Of a stretch of DNA of 64,000 nt, positions 31,100 to 39,671 are shown piece after piece. Below the pieces are notes generated by a model, which was not told where the DNA came from, made no database searches, and saw only the letters and a program-made list of their open reading frames with translations. A program made the position numbers and the translations under genes. Position 1 is the first letter of the stretch. Every line of letters starts with the position of its first letter. The stretch is taken from assembly GCF_902150045.1 (NCBI RefSeq), contig NZ_CABFVU010000002.1:546001-610000 (forward strand). The letters are read 5' to 3'. The stretch is from Chitinophaga polysaccharea. GTDB lineage: Bacteria > Bacteroidota > Bacteroidia > Chitinophagales > Chitinophagaceae.

Positions 31100-31292
31100 G
31101 ACAACAGCGAGGCGGGCGAAAGGCCGGCCTTTTATTGATTTATGGTTATCTTGTTGATTACCAGCGGGATAACAATTTTAACAAACAAACATAGGTCGCG
31201 CCTTCTGGGCGGCCGCCCAATAAATGTATTTAAACCGCCCATCCTGGGGATAGCACGAAATCCCCCAGGCGCTGGGTAAAATCATATAAAAA
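31100..31292 (+). promoter_or_regulatory. Structured spacer between rpsJ and rplC
   Basis: This 193-bp spacer is unusually long and GC-rich for the operon. It contains GGGCGGCCGCCC (31207-31218, fully palindromic) and a stem CCTGGGGAT (31243-31251) with ATCCCCCAGG (31260-31269, one bulged C) just before rplC. It may be a ribosomal-protein binding leader; no known L4- or L3-type leader is recognised. Confidence 0.45.
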
Positions 31293-31910
31293 ATGAAAGG
31301 TATTATTGGCAAAAAGATTGGTATGACCAGCATCTTCGAGTCTAATGGTAAACAAACAGCTGTTACCATTATCGAAGCGGGTCCCAACGTTGTAACCCAG
31401 GTAAAAAGCCTGGAAACAGATGGTTACAATGCAATTCAGGTTTCTTTCGGTGAAAAGAAAGAAAAACACACCACTAAAGCAGAAAGCAGTCACTTCGCGA
31501 AAGCAAGCACCTCTCCCAAACGTTTCGTAAAAGAATTCCGCAACCCGGATGTACAGAAAGCCCTCGGTGAATCTATCACCTGCGAAATCTTCGCAGAAGG
31601 TGAAACAATTGACGTTGTAGGCACTTCCAAAGGTAAAGGTTTCCAGGGTGTTGTAAAACGCCACGGATTCAGCGGTGTGGGTGAAGCTACCCACGGTCAG
31701 CACGATAGAAGCAGGGCTCCTGGTTCTGTTGGTGGATCCTCTTATCCTTCCCGCGTTTTCAAGGGTATGCGTATGGCCGGCCAGACAGGTAATGAAAGAG
31801 TGAAAGTGAAAGGTCTGAAGATCGTGAAAATATTCCCTGAAAAGAATTATATCCTGGTAAGTGGTTCCGTTCCCGGCCACATTGGTTCAATCGTTTTAAT
31901 CCAGAAGTAA
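31293..31910 (+). CDS. rplC: 50S ribosomal protein L3
   Basis: L3 is an early-assembling protein that reaches toward the peptidyl-transferase centre. The 205-aa protein starts MKGIIGKKIGMTSIFESNGK and carries the central extension 'GATHGQHDRSRAPGSVGGSSYPSRVFKG', where the GQ-type glutamine is a methylation site in other bacteria. The next gene starts 1 bp after the stop. Confidence 0.97.
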   Translation: MKGIIGKKIGMTSIFESNGKQTAVTIIEAGPNVVTQVKSLETDGYNAIQVSFGEKKEKHTTKAESSHFAKASTSPKRFVKEFRNPDVQKALGESITCEIFAEGETIDVVGTSKGKGFQGVVKRHGFSGVGEATHGQHDRSRAPGSVGGSSYPSRVFKGMRMAGQTGNERVKVKGLKIVKIFPEKNYILVSGSVPGHIGSIVLIQK

Positions 31911-31911
31911 T

Positions 31912-32550
31912 ATGCAAATCGATATTTTAAATATAGAAGGTAAGAAAACCGGAAGGTCTATTGAGCTTCCTGAGGAGATCTTTGGTGTTGAGCCTAACAA
32001 CCACGTAATCTACCTGGCTGTTAAACAATACCTGGCTGCTCAGCGTCAGGGTACCCACAAGGTAAAAACCAGAGCTGAAGTAAAAGGTGCTTCCCGTAAA
32101 CTGCACAAACAAAAAGGTACCGGTGGCGCCCGTAAAGGTAACATCCGTAACCCATTGTATAAAGGTGGTGGTACCATCTTCGGACCAAAACCGCACGGTT
32201 GGGGTTTCAAACTGAACAGGAAAGTGAAAGATCTCGCAAAGATCTCCGCCCTGTCAGTAAAAGCTAAAGAAAACAGCATCATTATCGTTGAAGATCTGCA
32301 GCTCGAAACACCAAAAACCAAACAATTCGTTGGTTTCCTGAAGAATCTGAACATCAATGTTGAAGGCAGAAAGACTATGTTCATCACGCCTGAGCACAAT
32401 GACAATGTTTACCTGTCTTTAAGAAACATCCCAACTGTAGACGGTACTGTTCTGAGTGATATCAATACTTACGACATCATGAACAGTAACTATATCGTGT
32501 TCACAGAAAGCGCTGCAAAAATCTTCACTGAAGAGCCTGCAGAAGCTTAA
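31912..32550 (+). CDS. rplD: 50S ribosomal protein L4
   Basis: L4 lines the exit tunnel and in Gammaproteobacteria represses the S10 operon. The 212-aa protein has the tunnel loop 'KGASRKLHKQKGTGGARKGNIRNPLYKGGGTIFGPKPHGW' of usual length. Coupling to rplC (1 bp gap) suggests translational linkage. Confidence 0.97.
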   Translation: MQIDILNIEGKKTGRSIELPEEIFGVEPNNHVIYLAVKQYLAAQRQGTHKVKTRAEVKGASRKLHKQKGTGGARKGNIRNPLYKGGGTIFGPKPHGWGFKLNRKVKDLAKISALSVKAKENSIIIVEDLQLETPKTKQFVGFLKNLNINVEGRKTMFITPEHNDNVYLSLRNIPTVDGTVLSDINTYDIMNSNYIVFTESAAKIFTEEPAEA

Positions 32551-32614
32551 GGATGTCAAAACCAATTCAATAACAGCTGGAGGGTAATACCAACAGCTTA
32601 ATGCTATAAAGAAG

Positions 32615-32914
32615 ATGAAACTTTCTGACGTTTTAATCAAACCGGTGGTATCCGAAAAGGTTAACAAAGCAACTGAAAAATTCAACCGCTACTACTTCAT
32701 TGTTGACAAAAAAGCCAACAAACTGGAGATCAAGAAAGCAGTGGAAGAGTTTTACGGTGTAACCGTAGCAGATGTAAATACTGCTGTAATGCCAGGTAAA
32801 GCTAAATTCCGCTTTACTAAAGCCGGTTTCATCGCAGGTAAAAAACCGTCTTACAAAAAGGCGATCATTACCGTTGCAGCTGGTGAAACTATAGATCTGT
32901 ATGCTAACATGTAG
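32615..32914 (+). CDS. rplW: 50S ribosomal protein L23
   Basis: L23 sits at the tunnel exit and is the docking site for trigger factor and SRP. The 99-aa protein begins MKLSDVLIKPVVSEKVNKAT and has 'VDKKANKLEIKKAVEEFYGV'; the length is normal. Confidence 0.97.
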   Translation: MKLSDVLIKPVVSEKVNKATEKFNRYYFIVDKKANKLEIKKAVEEFYGVTVADVNTAVMPGKAKFRFTKAGFIAGKKPSYKKAIITVAAGETIDLYANM

Positions 32915-33002
32915 TGCCGTTCCGGCCTGAACAGCCGGGATGTGGATGTATATACAGATCACTATTTATATTTAATAACAACATTTAACTTTTTAGGAAG
33001 TA

Positions 33003-33836
33003 ATGGCACTGAAGAAGTTCAAACCAATGACGGCCGGTACCCGCTGGAAAATAGGCAACGCTTACGCTGAGCTGACATCGGATACCCCTGAAAAAAGCCT
33101 GCTGGAGCCTATTAAAAGGACCGGCGGTAGAAATGCGCAAGGCAGAATGTCTATGCGCTACATAGGTGGTGGTCACAAGAAACAATACCGTGTAATTGAT
33201 TTCAAACGTGATAAGGAGAATGTTCCTGCTACTGTTAAAACGATCGAATACGATCCTAACCGTAGTGCATTCATCGCACTGGTAAGTTATGCAGATGGTG
33301 AAAAACGTTACATTATTGCTCCACAGGGCTTACAGGTAGGTGGTACTGTTATCAGCGGCGCCGATGTAGCTCCTGAAGTAGGTAACGCTTTACCGCTGAA
33401 AAATATGCCACTGGGTACTGTTGTACACAACATCGAGCTGCAGCCTGGTAAAGGTGGTGCTATCGCAAGAAGCGCCGGCGCTTATGCACAGCTGTCTAAC
33501 AAGGAAGAAAAATATGCCGTACTGAAAATGCCTTCCGGCGAGCTCCGCAAAGTATTAAATACTTGTAAAGCAACCGTAGGTACTGTTTCTAACTCCGATC
33601 ACGCCCTGCAATCTATCGGTAAAGCAGGTGCTAACCGTTGGAGAGGTATCCGCCCCCGCAACCGTGGTGTGGCAATGAACCCTGTGGATCACCCGATGGG
33701 TGGTGGTGAAGGTAAATCTTCCGGAGGCCATCCAAGATCAAGAACTGGTAAATATGCGAAAGGTCTGAAAACCAGAAAGCCGCATAAGAGTTCTGATAAG
33801 CTGATCATTAGCAGGAAAAACGGTAAAAAATTATAA
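33003..33836 (+). CDS. rplB: 50S ribosomal protein L2
   Basis: L2 is needed for subunit joining and peptidyl transfer. The 277-aa protein has 'GRMSMRYIGGGHKKQYRVIDF', 'NRWRGIRPRNRGVAMNPVDHPMGGGEGKSSGGHP' with the conserved histidine of the DHPMGGG loop, and ends 'LIISRKNGKKL'. Length and motifs are standard. Confidence 0.98.
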   Translation: MALKKFKPMTAGTRWKIGNAYAELTSDTPEKSLLEPIKRTGGRNAQGRMSMRYIGGGHKKQYRVIDFKRDKENVPATVKTIEYDPNRSAFIALVSYADGEKRYIIAPQGLQVGGTVISGADVAPEVGNALPLKNMPLGTVVHNIELQPGKGGAIARSAGAYAQLSNKEEKYAVLKMPSGELRKVLNTCKATVGTVSNSDHALQSIGKAGANRWRGIRPRNRGVAMNPVDHPMGGGEGKSSGGHPRSRTGKYAKGLKTRKPHKSSDKLIISRKNGKKL

Positions 33837-33904
33837 TATTTCTGAATCAGGGCTCCGGTGGCAATACCGGATCCCTGGTTTGAAAAATCATAAATCAGTA
33901 AGAC

Positions 33905-34171
33905 ATGGCTCGTTCCATAAAAAAAGGTCCTTACGTAGACCTGAAATTAGAAACAAAAGTTGAAAAGATGAATACCGGTACCAAGCGTTCTGTTATCAAG
34001 ACCTGGAGCCGTCGTTCTACTATCACGCCTGATTTCGTTGGTCACACTTTCGCCGTTCACAATGGCAACAAATTTATTCCTGTTTATGTAACGGAATTTA
34101 TGGTTGGTCATAAACTGGGCGAATTTGCACCTACACGTAACTTCAGAGGACACGTTAACAAGAAAATGTAA
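33905..34171 (+). CDS. rpsS: 30S ribosomal protein S19
   Basis: S19 pairs with S13 in the 30S head and contacts A-site tRNA. The 88-aa protein has MARSIKKGPYVDLKLETKVE, 'WSRRSTITPDFVGHTFAVHNG' and 'KLGEFAPTRNFRGH'. A hairpin made of CAGGG-CCGGT and its complement lies in the gap before it. Confidence 0.97.
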   Translation: MARSIKKGPYVDLKLETKVEKMNTGTKRSVIKTWSRRSTITPDFVGHTFAVHNGNKFIPVYVTEFMVGHKLGEFAPTRNFRGHVNKKM

Positions 34172-34267
34172 ATTATAGTCTGAGGTTTGAGGTTTGAAGT
34201 ATTCGTTTCAAACCGGAACATCAAACACCAGACATCAGACATTAAATAATAAAAGAAATTAATCACA

Positions 34268-34615
34268 ATGGAAGCAGTAGCTAAGCTGAATAATAATCCT
34301 ACATCTCCCCGCAAAATGCGTTTGCTCGCGGACTTAATCCGTGGACTGGATGTGGAAAAGGCTTTGAATATTTTGAAATTCCATCCGAAACACCCAAGCG
34401 TACCTTTAGAGAAGTTGCTGATATCCGCTATCGCAAACTGGAAAGTGAAGAACGAAGGTGCAAGGGTAGAAGATGCTAACCTGATCGTAAAAACCGTTTT
34501 TGTTGATGGCGGCCGCACACTGAAAAGAATGCGCCCGGCTCCGCAGGGAAGGGGTTACCGTATCCGCAAGAGAAGTAACCACGTAACGATTGTAGTGGAT
34601 GGTAAAGCACAGTAA
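34268..34615 (+). CDS. rplV: 50S ribosomal protein L22
   Basis: L22 lines the tunnel constriction with its long beta hairpin. The 115-aa protein has 'NNPTSPRKMRLLADLIRG' and the hairpin tip 'RTLKRMRPAPQGRGYRIRKRSNHVTIVV'. The preceding 96-bp gap contains repeats GTTTGA/TCAAAC that can form a long stem. Confidence 0.96.
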   Translation: MEAVAKLNNNPTSPRKMRLLADLIRGLDVEKALNILKFHPKHPSVPLEKLLISAIANWKVKNEGARVEDANLIVKTVFVDGGRTLKRMRPAPQGRGYRIRKRSNHVTIVVDGKAQ

Positions 34616-34679
34616 TTCAGTGCAAACCGGAAACGAAATAGAAACAAAACTATTAAACTAATAGACAAATAACCAGAAC

Positions 34680-35471
34680 ATGGGTCAGAAAACAAATCCT
34701 ATTGGTAACAGGTTAGGTATCATCAGAGGATGGGACTCTAATTGGTATGGCAGCAAAAAAGATTTTGCGACCAAACTGATCGAAGATAACAAGATCAGAA
34801 CTTATCTGAATGCCCGTATCAACAAAGGTGGCATTTCAAGAGTTGTGATCGAAAGAACTTTAGGTAAGTTAATCATCACTGTTCATACTTCTAAGCCTGG
34901 TATCATCATTGGTAAAGGCGGTAACGAAGTTGATCGCATCAAAGAAGAGCTGAAGAAGCTGACAGGCAAAGAAGATGTACAGATCAACATCCTGGAGATC
35001 CGTCGTCCTGAAATGGATGCTAACATCGTTGCTGAAACAATCGCAAAACAGATTGAAAGCCGTATCAACTACAAACGTGCTATCAAAATGGCGATTGCTA
35101 CCGCTCTGAGAATGGGTGCTGAAGGTATCAAGGTTAAGATCAGCGGCCGTTTAGGTGGTGCTGAGATTGCCCGCTCCGAAGAAATGAAACAAGGTCGCGT
35201 GCCTTTACATACTTTCCGTATGGATATCGACTACGCTTCCCTGTTCGCATTAACCGTTTATGGTAAAATCGGTATCAAAGTATGGATCTGTAAAGGTGAA
35301 GTACTGGGTAAACGCGATCTCAACCCGAACGTTTTAACCGGTAAGGAAGGTGATAACCGTGGCACGGGTCATGGTGGTGAAAGAAGAGAACATCACGGTG
35401 AACGCAGAGACAACCGCGGTGGTGGCGAAAGAAGAGGCGGTGGAGAGCACCGTGGCGGTGGCCGCAGATAA
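34680..35471 (+). CDS. rpsC: 30S ribosomal protein S3 with Gly/Arg/His-rich tail
   Basis: S3 shapes the mRNA entry tunnel and has helicase-like function. Residues 1-215 are standard, with the KH-domain motif PGIIIGKGGNEVDRIKEEL and 'KISGRLGGAEIARSE'. Residues about 221-263 form an extra tail of repeated RGGGERR, GGGEHR and HHGERR elements, an RGG-box-like basic disordered segment. Canonical S3 proteins end near residue 220-235. The tail may bind rRNA or mRNA; its function is unknown. Confidence 0.97.
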   Translation: MGQKTNPIGNRLGIIRGWDSNWYGSKKDFATKLIEDNKIRTYLNARINKGGISRVVIERTLGKLIITVHTSKPGIIIGKGGNEVDRIKEELKKLTGKEDVQINILEIRRPEMDANIVAETIAKQIESRINYKRAIKMAIATALRMGAEGIKVKISGRLGGAEIARSEEMKQGRVPLHTFRMDIDYASLFALTVYGKIGIKVWICKGEVLGKRDLNPNVLTGKEGDNRGTGHGGERREHHGERRDNRGGGERRGGGEHRGGGRR

Positions 35472-35526
35472 TATCTGGCGGTTAAGCAGACATTAACAAT
35501 TACTATTAACATTAACAACATAGACG

Positions 35527-35946
35527 ATGTTACAGCCAAAAAGAACGAAACACAGGAAGATGCACAAAGGCCGCATCAAAGGGAACGCTAAAAGAGGCGC
35601 TACCCTCTCCTTTGGTACTTTCGGTCTTAAAGCATTAGAACCTAAGTGGATCACCGACAGGCAGATCGAAGCTGCACGTGTTGCGCTGACAAGGCACATG
35701 AAACGTGAAGGTAACGTATGGATCCGCATATTCCCTGACAAACCTATCACTGCTAAGCCTTTGGAAGTGAGGATGGGTAAAGGTAAAGGTGCTCCTGACC
35801 ATTGGGCAGCAGTTGTAAAGCCAGGTAGAATTTTATTTGAAGCTGATGGCGTTCCCTTACAGGTAGCAAAAGAAGCAATGGAACTCGCAGCGCAAAAACT
35901 GCCCATCAAAGTAAAATTTGTAACCAGCCGCGACTACGTAGCTTAA
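35527..35946 (+). CDS. rplP: 50S ribosomal protein L16
   Basis: L16 organises the A-site region of the 50S. The 139-aa protein has MLQPKRTKHRKMHKGRIKGN, 'WIRIFPDKPITAKPLEVRMGKGKGAPDHW' and normal length. It lies in the S10 operon order rpsC-rplP-rpmC. Confidence 0.97.
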   Translation: MLQPKRTKHRKMHKGRIKGNAKRGATLSFGTFGLKALEPKWITDRQIEAARVALTRHMKREGNVWIRIFPDKPITAKPLEVRMGKGKGAPDHWAAVVKPGRILFEADGVPLQVAKEAMELAAQKLPIKVKFVTSRDYVA

Positions 35947-36014
35947 TTACAGGTACACAATAACTAAAATCCGGTAACACTGCTCCGGCAGCTAACCGAA
36001 TCAAACTCAATACA

Positions 36015-36215
36015 ATGGCAAAAGAAAAGCTGGAACTGAAAGGCCTGAGCGAACAGGATCTGAAAGAGAAAATCTCTGCAGAAGAACTCCGCTTGAAAAA
36101 AATGACCTTTGGTCACGCAATTACGCCAATCGAAAATCCAATGAGCATCCGCGCCGTAAGACGCGATATCGCTCGGATGAACACCGAACTGCGTAAAAGA
36201 CAACTGGGCTTCTAA
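36015..36215 (+). CDS. rpmC: 50S ribosomal protein L29
   Basis: L29 lies next to L23 at the tunnel exit. The 66-aa product is an all-helical protein with 'EELRLKKMTFGHAITPIENPMSIRAVRRDIARMNTELRKR', which contains the typical arginine-rich second helix. Confidence 0.94.
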   Translation: MAKEKLELKGLSEQDLKEKISAEELRLKKMTFGHAITPIENPMSIRAVRRDIARMNTELRKRQLGF

Positions 36216-36308
36216 ATCTTCAGTCCCGGTACGCCCGGGGCTGCTGACATAGCATTAGTATAACACAATTTATGACCTCCTCACCGGAGGGTTAAATAAC
36301 TTTCAACA

Positions 36309-36569
36309 ATGACGACCGAAAGAAAATTAAGAAAAACCAGGATTGGTGTGGTTGCCAGCAACAAAATGGATAAAACCATTACCGTAAAGGTGGAGCGTAA
36401 GGTGAAACACCCGATCTATGGTAAATTCGTGAAAAAAACTACCAAGTTCATGGCGCATGACGACAAGAACGAGTGCAGTATCGGCGATACCGTTAGAATC
36501 GCGGAAACACGCCCTCTGAGCAAGAACAAATGCTGGAGACTGGTAGAAGTAATCGCTAAAGTAAAATAA
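36309..36569 (+). CDS. rpsQ: 30S ribosomal protein S17
   Basis: S17 is a primary 16S-binding protein with an OB fold. The 86-aa protein has RKLRKTRIGVVASNKMDKTI, 'VERKVKHPIYGKFVKKTTKFMAHD' and 'GDTVRIAETRPLSKNKCWRLVEV', all conserved. Confidence 0.97.
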   Translation: MTTERKLRKTRIGVVASNKMDKTITVKVERKVKHPIYGKFVKKTTKFMAHDDKNECSIGDTVRIAETRPLSKNKCWRLVEVIAKVK

Positions 36570-36644
36570 TTATTTATTTGTTTCAAGCTGCTGCCGGCAA
36601 TCCCGGTGCCAGCCGCTGACTAAACAATATCAAATCTCATTTCG

Positions 36645-37013
36645 ATGATACAACAAGAATCAAGACTGAGTGTAGCTGATAACAGCGGTGCCAAAGAAGT
36701 ATTGTGCATCCGCGTATTAGGTAACTCCGGTCAGGACTACGCAGCCGTAGGCGATAAAATTGTAGTAACCGTTAAGGATGCAATGCCAGGCGGTGGTGTG
36801 AAGAAAGGTATGGTGACCAAAGCTGTAATCGTAAGAACTAAGAACAAATTACGTCGTAAAGACGGTTCTTATATCCGTTTCGATGATAACGCGGTTGTAC
36901 TGCTCAATAACTCAGACGAACCTCGCGGTACCCGTATTTTCGGTCCGGTTGCACGTGAGCTGAGAGACAAGGGATATATGAAAATTATCTCCCTCGCTCC
37001 TGAGGTATTATAA
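36645..37013 (+). CDS. rplN: 50S ribosomal protein L14
   Basis: L14 forms intersubunit bridges and is the binding site of the silencing factor RsfS. The 122-aa protein starts MIQQESRLSVADNSGAKEVL and contains 'IRFDDNAVVLLNNSDEPRGTRIFGPVARELR'. A hairpin and an internal promoter follow before rplX. Confidence 0.98.
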   Translation: MIQQESRLSVADNSGAKEVLCIRVLGNSGQDYAAVGDKIVVTVKDAMPGGGVKKGMVTKAVIVRTKNKLRRKDGSYIRFDDNAVVLLNNSDEPRGTRIFGPVARELRDKGYMKIISLAPEVL

Positions 37014-37029
37014 TAAATATAGCGGTACA

Positions 37030-37075
37030 GGGATTTTGGAATTTTATGATTTTTATCAAAAAAAGCCAAAATCCC
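37030..37075 (+). other. Hairpin after rplN
   Basis: GGGATTTTGG (37030-37039) and CCAAAATCCC (37066-37075) are perfect inverted copies 26 bp apart. Two more copies of the ATCCCAAAA word follow. It could end or slow the upstream transcript before the promoter at 37095. Confidence 0.5.
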
Positions 37076-37094
37076 AAAATCCCAAAATATTTCT

Positions 37095-37102
37095 TATCTT
37101 TG
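37095..37102 (+). promoter_or_regulatory. Internal promoter before rplX
   Basis: TATCTTTG followed by CAGCCC matches the -7 consensus and its usual context. The -33 region is not a clear TTTG. It gives a leader of about 75 nt. Confidence 0.55.
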
Positions 37103-37135
37103 CAGCCCGTTTGCAAAACGAGAAAAAACATTAAT

Positions 37136-37159
37136 CAAGCGAAACTATTGTTTCGCTTG
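37136..37159 (+). promoter_or_regulatory. Leader hairpin of rplX
   Basis: CAAGCGAAAC (37136-37145) and GTTTCGCTTG (37150-37159) form a perfect 10-bp stem with a TATT loop, 23 bp before the rplX start. It is a candidate site for ribosomal-protein feedback on the second half of the cluster. Confidence 0.5.
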
Positions 37160-37182
37160 GCGTTTATAAATAAATCAAAGTA

Positions 37183-37521
37183 ATGAAAACTAGATTTAAG
37201 CCTAAATTTAACATTAAGAAAGGCGACCTGGTTGCGGTAATTGCCGGTGATGACAAGGACAGAACCAAAGCGCGTAAAGTGCTGGAAGTGGATCCTGTTA
37301 AAGCCCGCATTCTTGTAGAAGGCGTTAACATTATTACCAAACACACGAAGCCAACTGCCCAGAATACCAAAGGTGGTATTGTTAAGCAGGAAGCTCCTAT
37401 CGCCATCTCTAATGTGATGCTGTGGGATGCTAAAGCTGGTAAACCGACCAGAGTTAACAGGCAGAGAGAAAACGGTAAATTAATTCGTATCGCTAAAAAA
37501 TCAGGGGAGGTAATTAAATAA
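37183..37521 (+). CDS. rplX: 50S ribosomal protein L24
   Basis: L24 starts 50S assembly. The 112-aa protein has the KOW motif 'FNIKKGDLVAVIAGDDKDRTKARKVLEVDP' and 'GGIVKQEAPIAISNVMLW'. Its stop codon overlaps the rplE start (37521), which indicates translational coupling. Confidence 0.97.
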   Translation: MKTRFKPKFNIKKGDLVAVIAGDDKDRTKARKVLEVDPVKARILVEGVNIITKHTKPTAQNTKGGIVKQEAPIAISNVMLWDAKAGKPTRVNRQRENGKLIRIAKKSGEVIK

Positions 37522-38096
37522 TGTCAAACACAAAATATACTCCGAGACTGCAGACCAAATACCACGAGGAAGTTAAATCTGCACTGATGAAGAAATTCAA
37601 CTACAAAAGTGTAATGCAGGTTCCTCGCCTGGTAAAGATTTGCCTGAACCAGGGTATCAATGGTGCAGTAGGCGATAAGAAACTGGTAGACATTGCTGTA
37701 GACGAAATGACCCGCATCGCTGGTCAGAAAGCTATCGCTACCCTGTCTAAAAAGGATATCTCCAACTTCAAACTCAGGAAGAACATGCCGATCGGTGCAC
37801 GTGTAACTTTACGCAGCACTAATATGTACGACTTCCTGGATCGTTTAATCGCGGTATCCCTCCCACGTGTACGTGACTTCAAAGGCGTGAACGAAAAAGC
37901 ATTTGACGGTCGTGGTAACTACACAATGGGTATCACTGAACAGATCATCTTCCCTGAAATCGATATCGATAAAGTAACGAAAATGTCCGGTATGGATATC
38001 ACCTTCGTTACCACTGCCAATACCAACGAAGAAGCTTACGAGCTGCTGAAGGAAATGGGCATGCCTTTCAGGAATATGAAAAAAGATAATCAGTAA
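37521..38096 (+). CDS. rplE: 50S ribosomal protein L5
   Basis: L5 binds 5S rRNA and contacts P-site tRNA. The 191-aa protein has 'YTPRLQTKYHEEVKSALMKKFNYKSVMQVPRLVKICLNQG', 'ATLSKKDISNFKLRKNMPIGARVTLR' and 'DFKGVNEKAFDGRGNYTMGI', all standard. Its start shares one base with the end of rplX. Confidence 0.97.
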   Translation: MSNTKYTPRLQTKYHEEVKSALMKKFNYKSVMQVPRLVKICLNQGINGAVGDKKLVDIAVDEMTRIAGQKAIATLSKKDISNFKLRKNMPIGARVTLRSTNMYDFLDRLIAVSLPRVRDFKGVNEKAFDGRGNYTMGITEQIIFPEIDIDKVTKMSGMDITFVTTANTNEEAYELLKEMGMPFRNMKKDNQ

Positions 38097-38116
38097 ATCG
38101 AAACGATAATATAATT

Positions 38117-38386
38117 ATGGCAAAAGAATCCGTAAAAGCCAGACAAAGGAAAAGAGAAGCTATGGTAGCCAAGTTTGCAGAAAAACGCGCTGCCTTGAAA
38201 GCTGCCGGTGACTACGCTGCACTGGATCAACTTCCTAAAAACGCTTCTCCTGTTCGTCTGAAAAACAGATGCCAGCTGACCGGTCGTCCTAAAGGATATA
38301 TGCGTCACTTCGGCCTCTGCAGGAACATGTTCCGTGACCTGGCACTCGCAGGTAAAATCCCTGGCGTTAGAAAAGCCAGCTGGTAA
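38117..38386 (+). CDS. rpsN: 30S ribosomal protein S14 (zinc-free long form)
   Basis: S14 completes the 30S head. The 89-aa protein has the end 'RCQLTGRPKGYMRHFGLCRNMFRDLALAGKIPGVRKASW'. Only two separate cysteines remain, so it lacks the CxxC pairs of the zinc-binding form and belongs to the C-minus long type. L36 and S4 here also lack zinc ligands. Confidence 0.96.
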   Translation: MAKESVKARQRKREAMVAKFAEKRAALKAAGDYAALDQLPKNASPVRLKNRCQLTGRPKGYMRHFGLCRNMFRDLALAGKIPGVRKASW

Positions 38387-38501
38387 TTCAAGGTATTTAT
38401 CAGTCCGGATTACCGGATGAATAGATCCAGAAAAGTTATTTGATTCCCATCTTATTACGATTGGATATCGCATTGTAAACATTTATCAAACTATTACAAC
38501 A

Positions 38502-38900
38502 ATGGTTACTGATCCAATAGCAGACTTCCTGACACGCATCCGGAACGCGCAAATGGCCACCCACAGGATTGTGGAAATTCCGGCTTCCAAGCTGAAAAAA
38601 CGCATTACAGAAATTCTGTACGATAAAGGTTATATCCTGAAGTACAAATTCGAAGAAGATACTAAACAAGGCGTAATCAAAATCGCTTTGAAGTACGATC
38701 CGATCACCAAAGAACCCGCTATCAAGGAATTACAACGCATCAGCCGCCCAGGTCTGCGTCAGTACGCTAAACCAGAAGAGTTTAAGCGCGTGAAGAACGG
38801 TTTAGGCGTAGCGATTATCTCTACTTCCAAAGGTGTAATGACCGATAAGGAAGCAAAAGCTCAAAACGTAGGTGGCGAAGTAGTTTGCTTCGTCTATTAA
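38502..38900 (+). CDS. rpsH: 30S ribosomal protein S8
   Basis: S8 binds helix 21 of 16S rRNA and in E. coli represses the spc operon. The 132-aa protein has 'DPIADFLTRIRNAQMATHRIVEIPASKLKKRI' and the RNA-binding end 'GLGVAIISTSKGVMTDKEAKAQNVGGEVVCFVY', of normal length. Confidence 0.97.
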   Translation: MVTDPIADFLTRIRNAQMATHRIVEIPASKLKKRITEILYDKGYILKYKFEEDTKQGVIKIALKYDPITKEPAIKELQRISRPGLRQYAKPEEFKRVKNGLGVAIISTSKGVMTDKEAKAQNVGGEVVCFVY

Positions 38901-39026
38901 TATATTGAATGACTAGTTGGTTATCCAGCCGGTCATTCACTTAAGTTATCTGACAATTAAGCTCTCTATACGGCGCTGAACACGGATAACCGGTACATCA
39001 ATATCAAACAACTTTAAATTAAAGTT

Positions 39027-39581
39027 ATGTCTCGTATAGGTAAAAGTCCTATCAAATTGGCCAGCGGAGTTACAGTTACTGTTTCTCCTACCAATGAAGT
39101 AACCGTAAAAGGCCCTAAAGGTGAACTGAAAAGAAGCATCGACAGGGATATGAAAATTGAGGTGAAGGACGGCGTTTTAACAGTTATCCGCCCAACCGAA
39201 CAGATCCGCCACAAAGCACTCCACGGTTTATACCGCGCTTTACTGGCCAACATGGTTCAGGGTGTTACTGAAGGATTCAAAAAACAACTGGAACTGGTGG
39301 GTGTTGGTTATAAAGCAGCAAACAGCGGTCAGTTACTGGATCTCGCTTTAGGTTACTCTCACAATATCGTTTTCGAAATTCCGAAAGAACTGAAGGTTTC
39401 TACGCTTACTGAAAAAGGTCAGAACCCTAAGATCATGCTGGAAGGTATCGACAACCAGTTGCTGGGCCAGGTAGCCGCTAAAATCCGCAGTCTGCGTAAA
39501 CCAGAGCCGTACAAAGGTAAAGGTGTTCGCTACAGCGATGAAGTGGTACGTAAGAAAGCTGGTAAATCAGCCGGTAAGTAA
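39027..39581 (+). CDS. rplF: 50S ribosomal protein L6
   Basis: L6 sits near the factor-binding site. The 184-aa protein has two similar halves, MSRIGKSPIKLASGVTVTVS at the start and 'LRKPEPYKGKGVRYSDEVVRKKAGKSAGK' at the end, as in the family. Confidence 0.97.
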   Translation: MSRIGKSPIKLASGVTVTVSPTNEVTVKGPKGELKRSIDRDMKIEVKDGVLTVIRPTEQIRHKALHGLYRALLANMVQGVTEGFKKQLELVGVGYKAANSGQLLDLALGYSHNIVFEIPKELKVSTLTEKGQNPKIMLEGIDNQLLGQVAAKIRSLRKPEPYKGKGVRYSDEVVRKKAGKSAGK

Positions 39582-39671
39582 AATATTTAATTGGCTAATC
39601 AGCTACTATAGCTGGTTAGCTGATTTTAACAGATACCCCGGCAGCATCGGGGTTATAAAATAAAACTCAAA

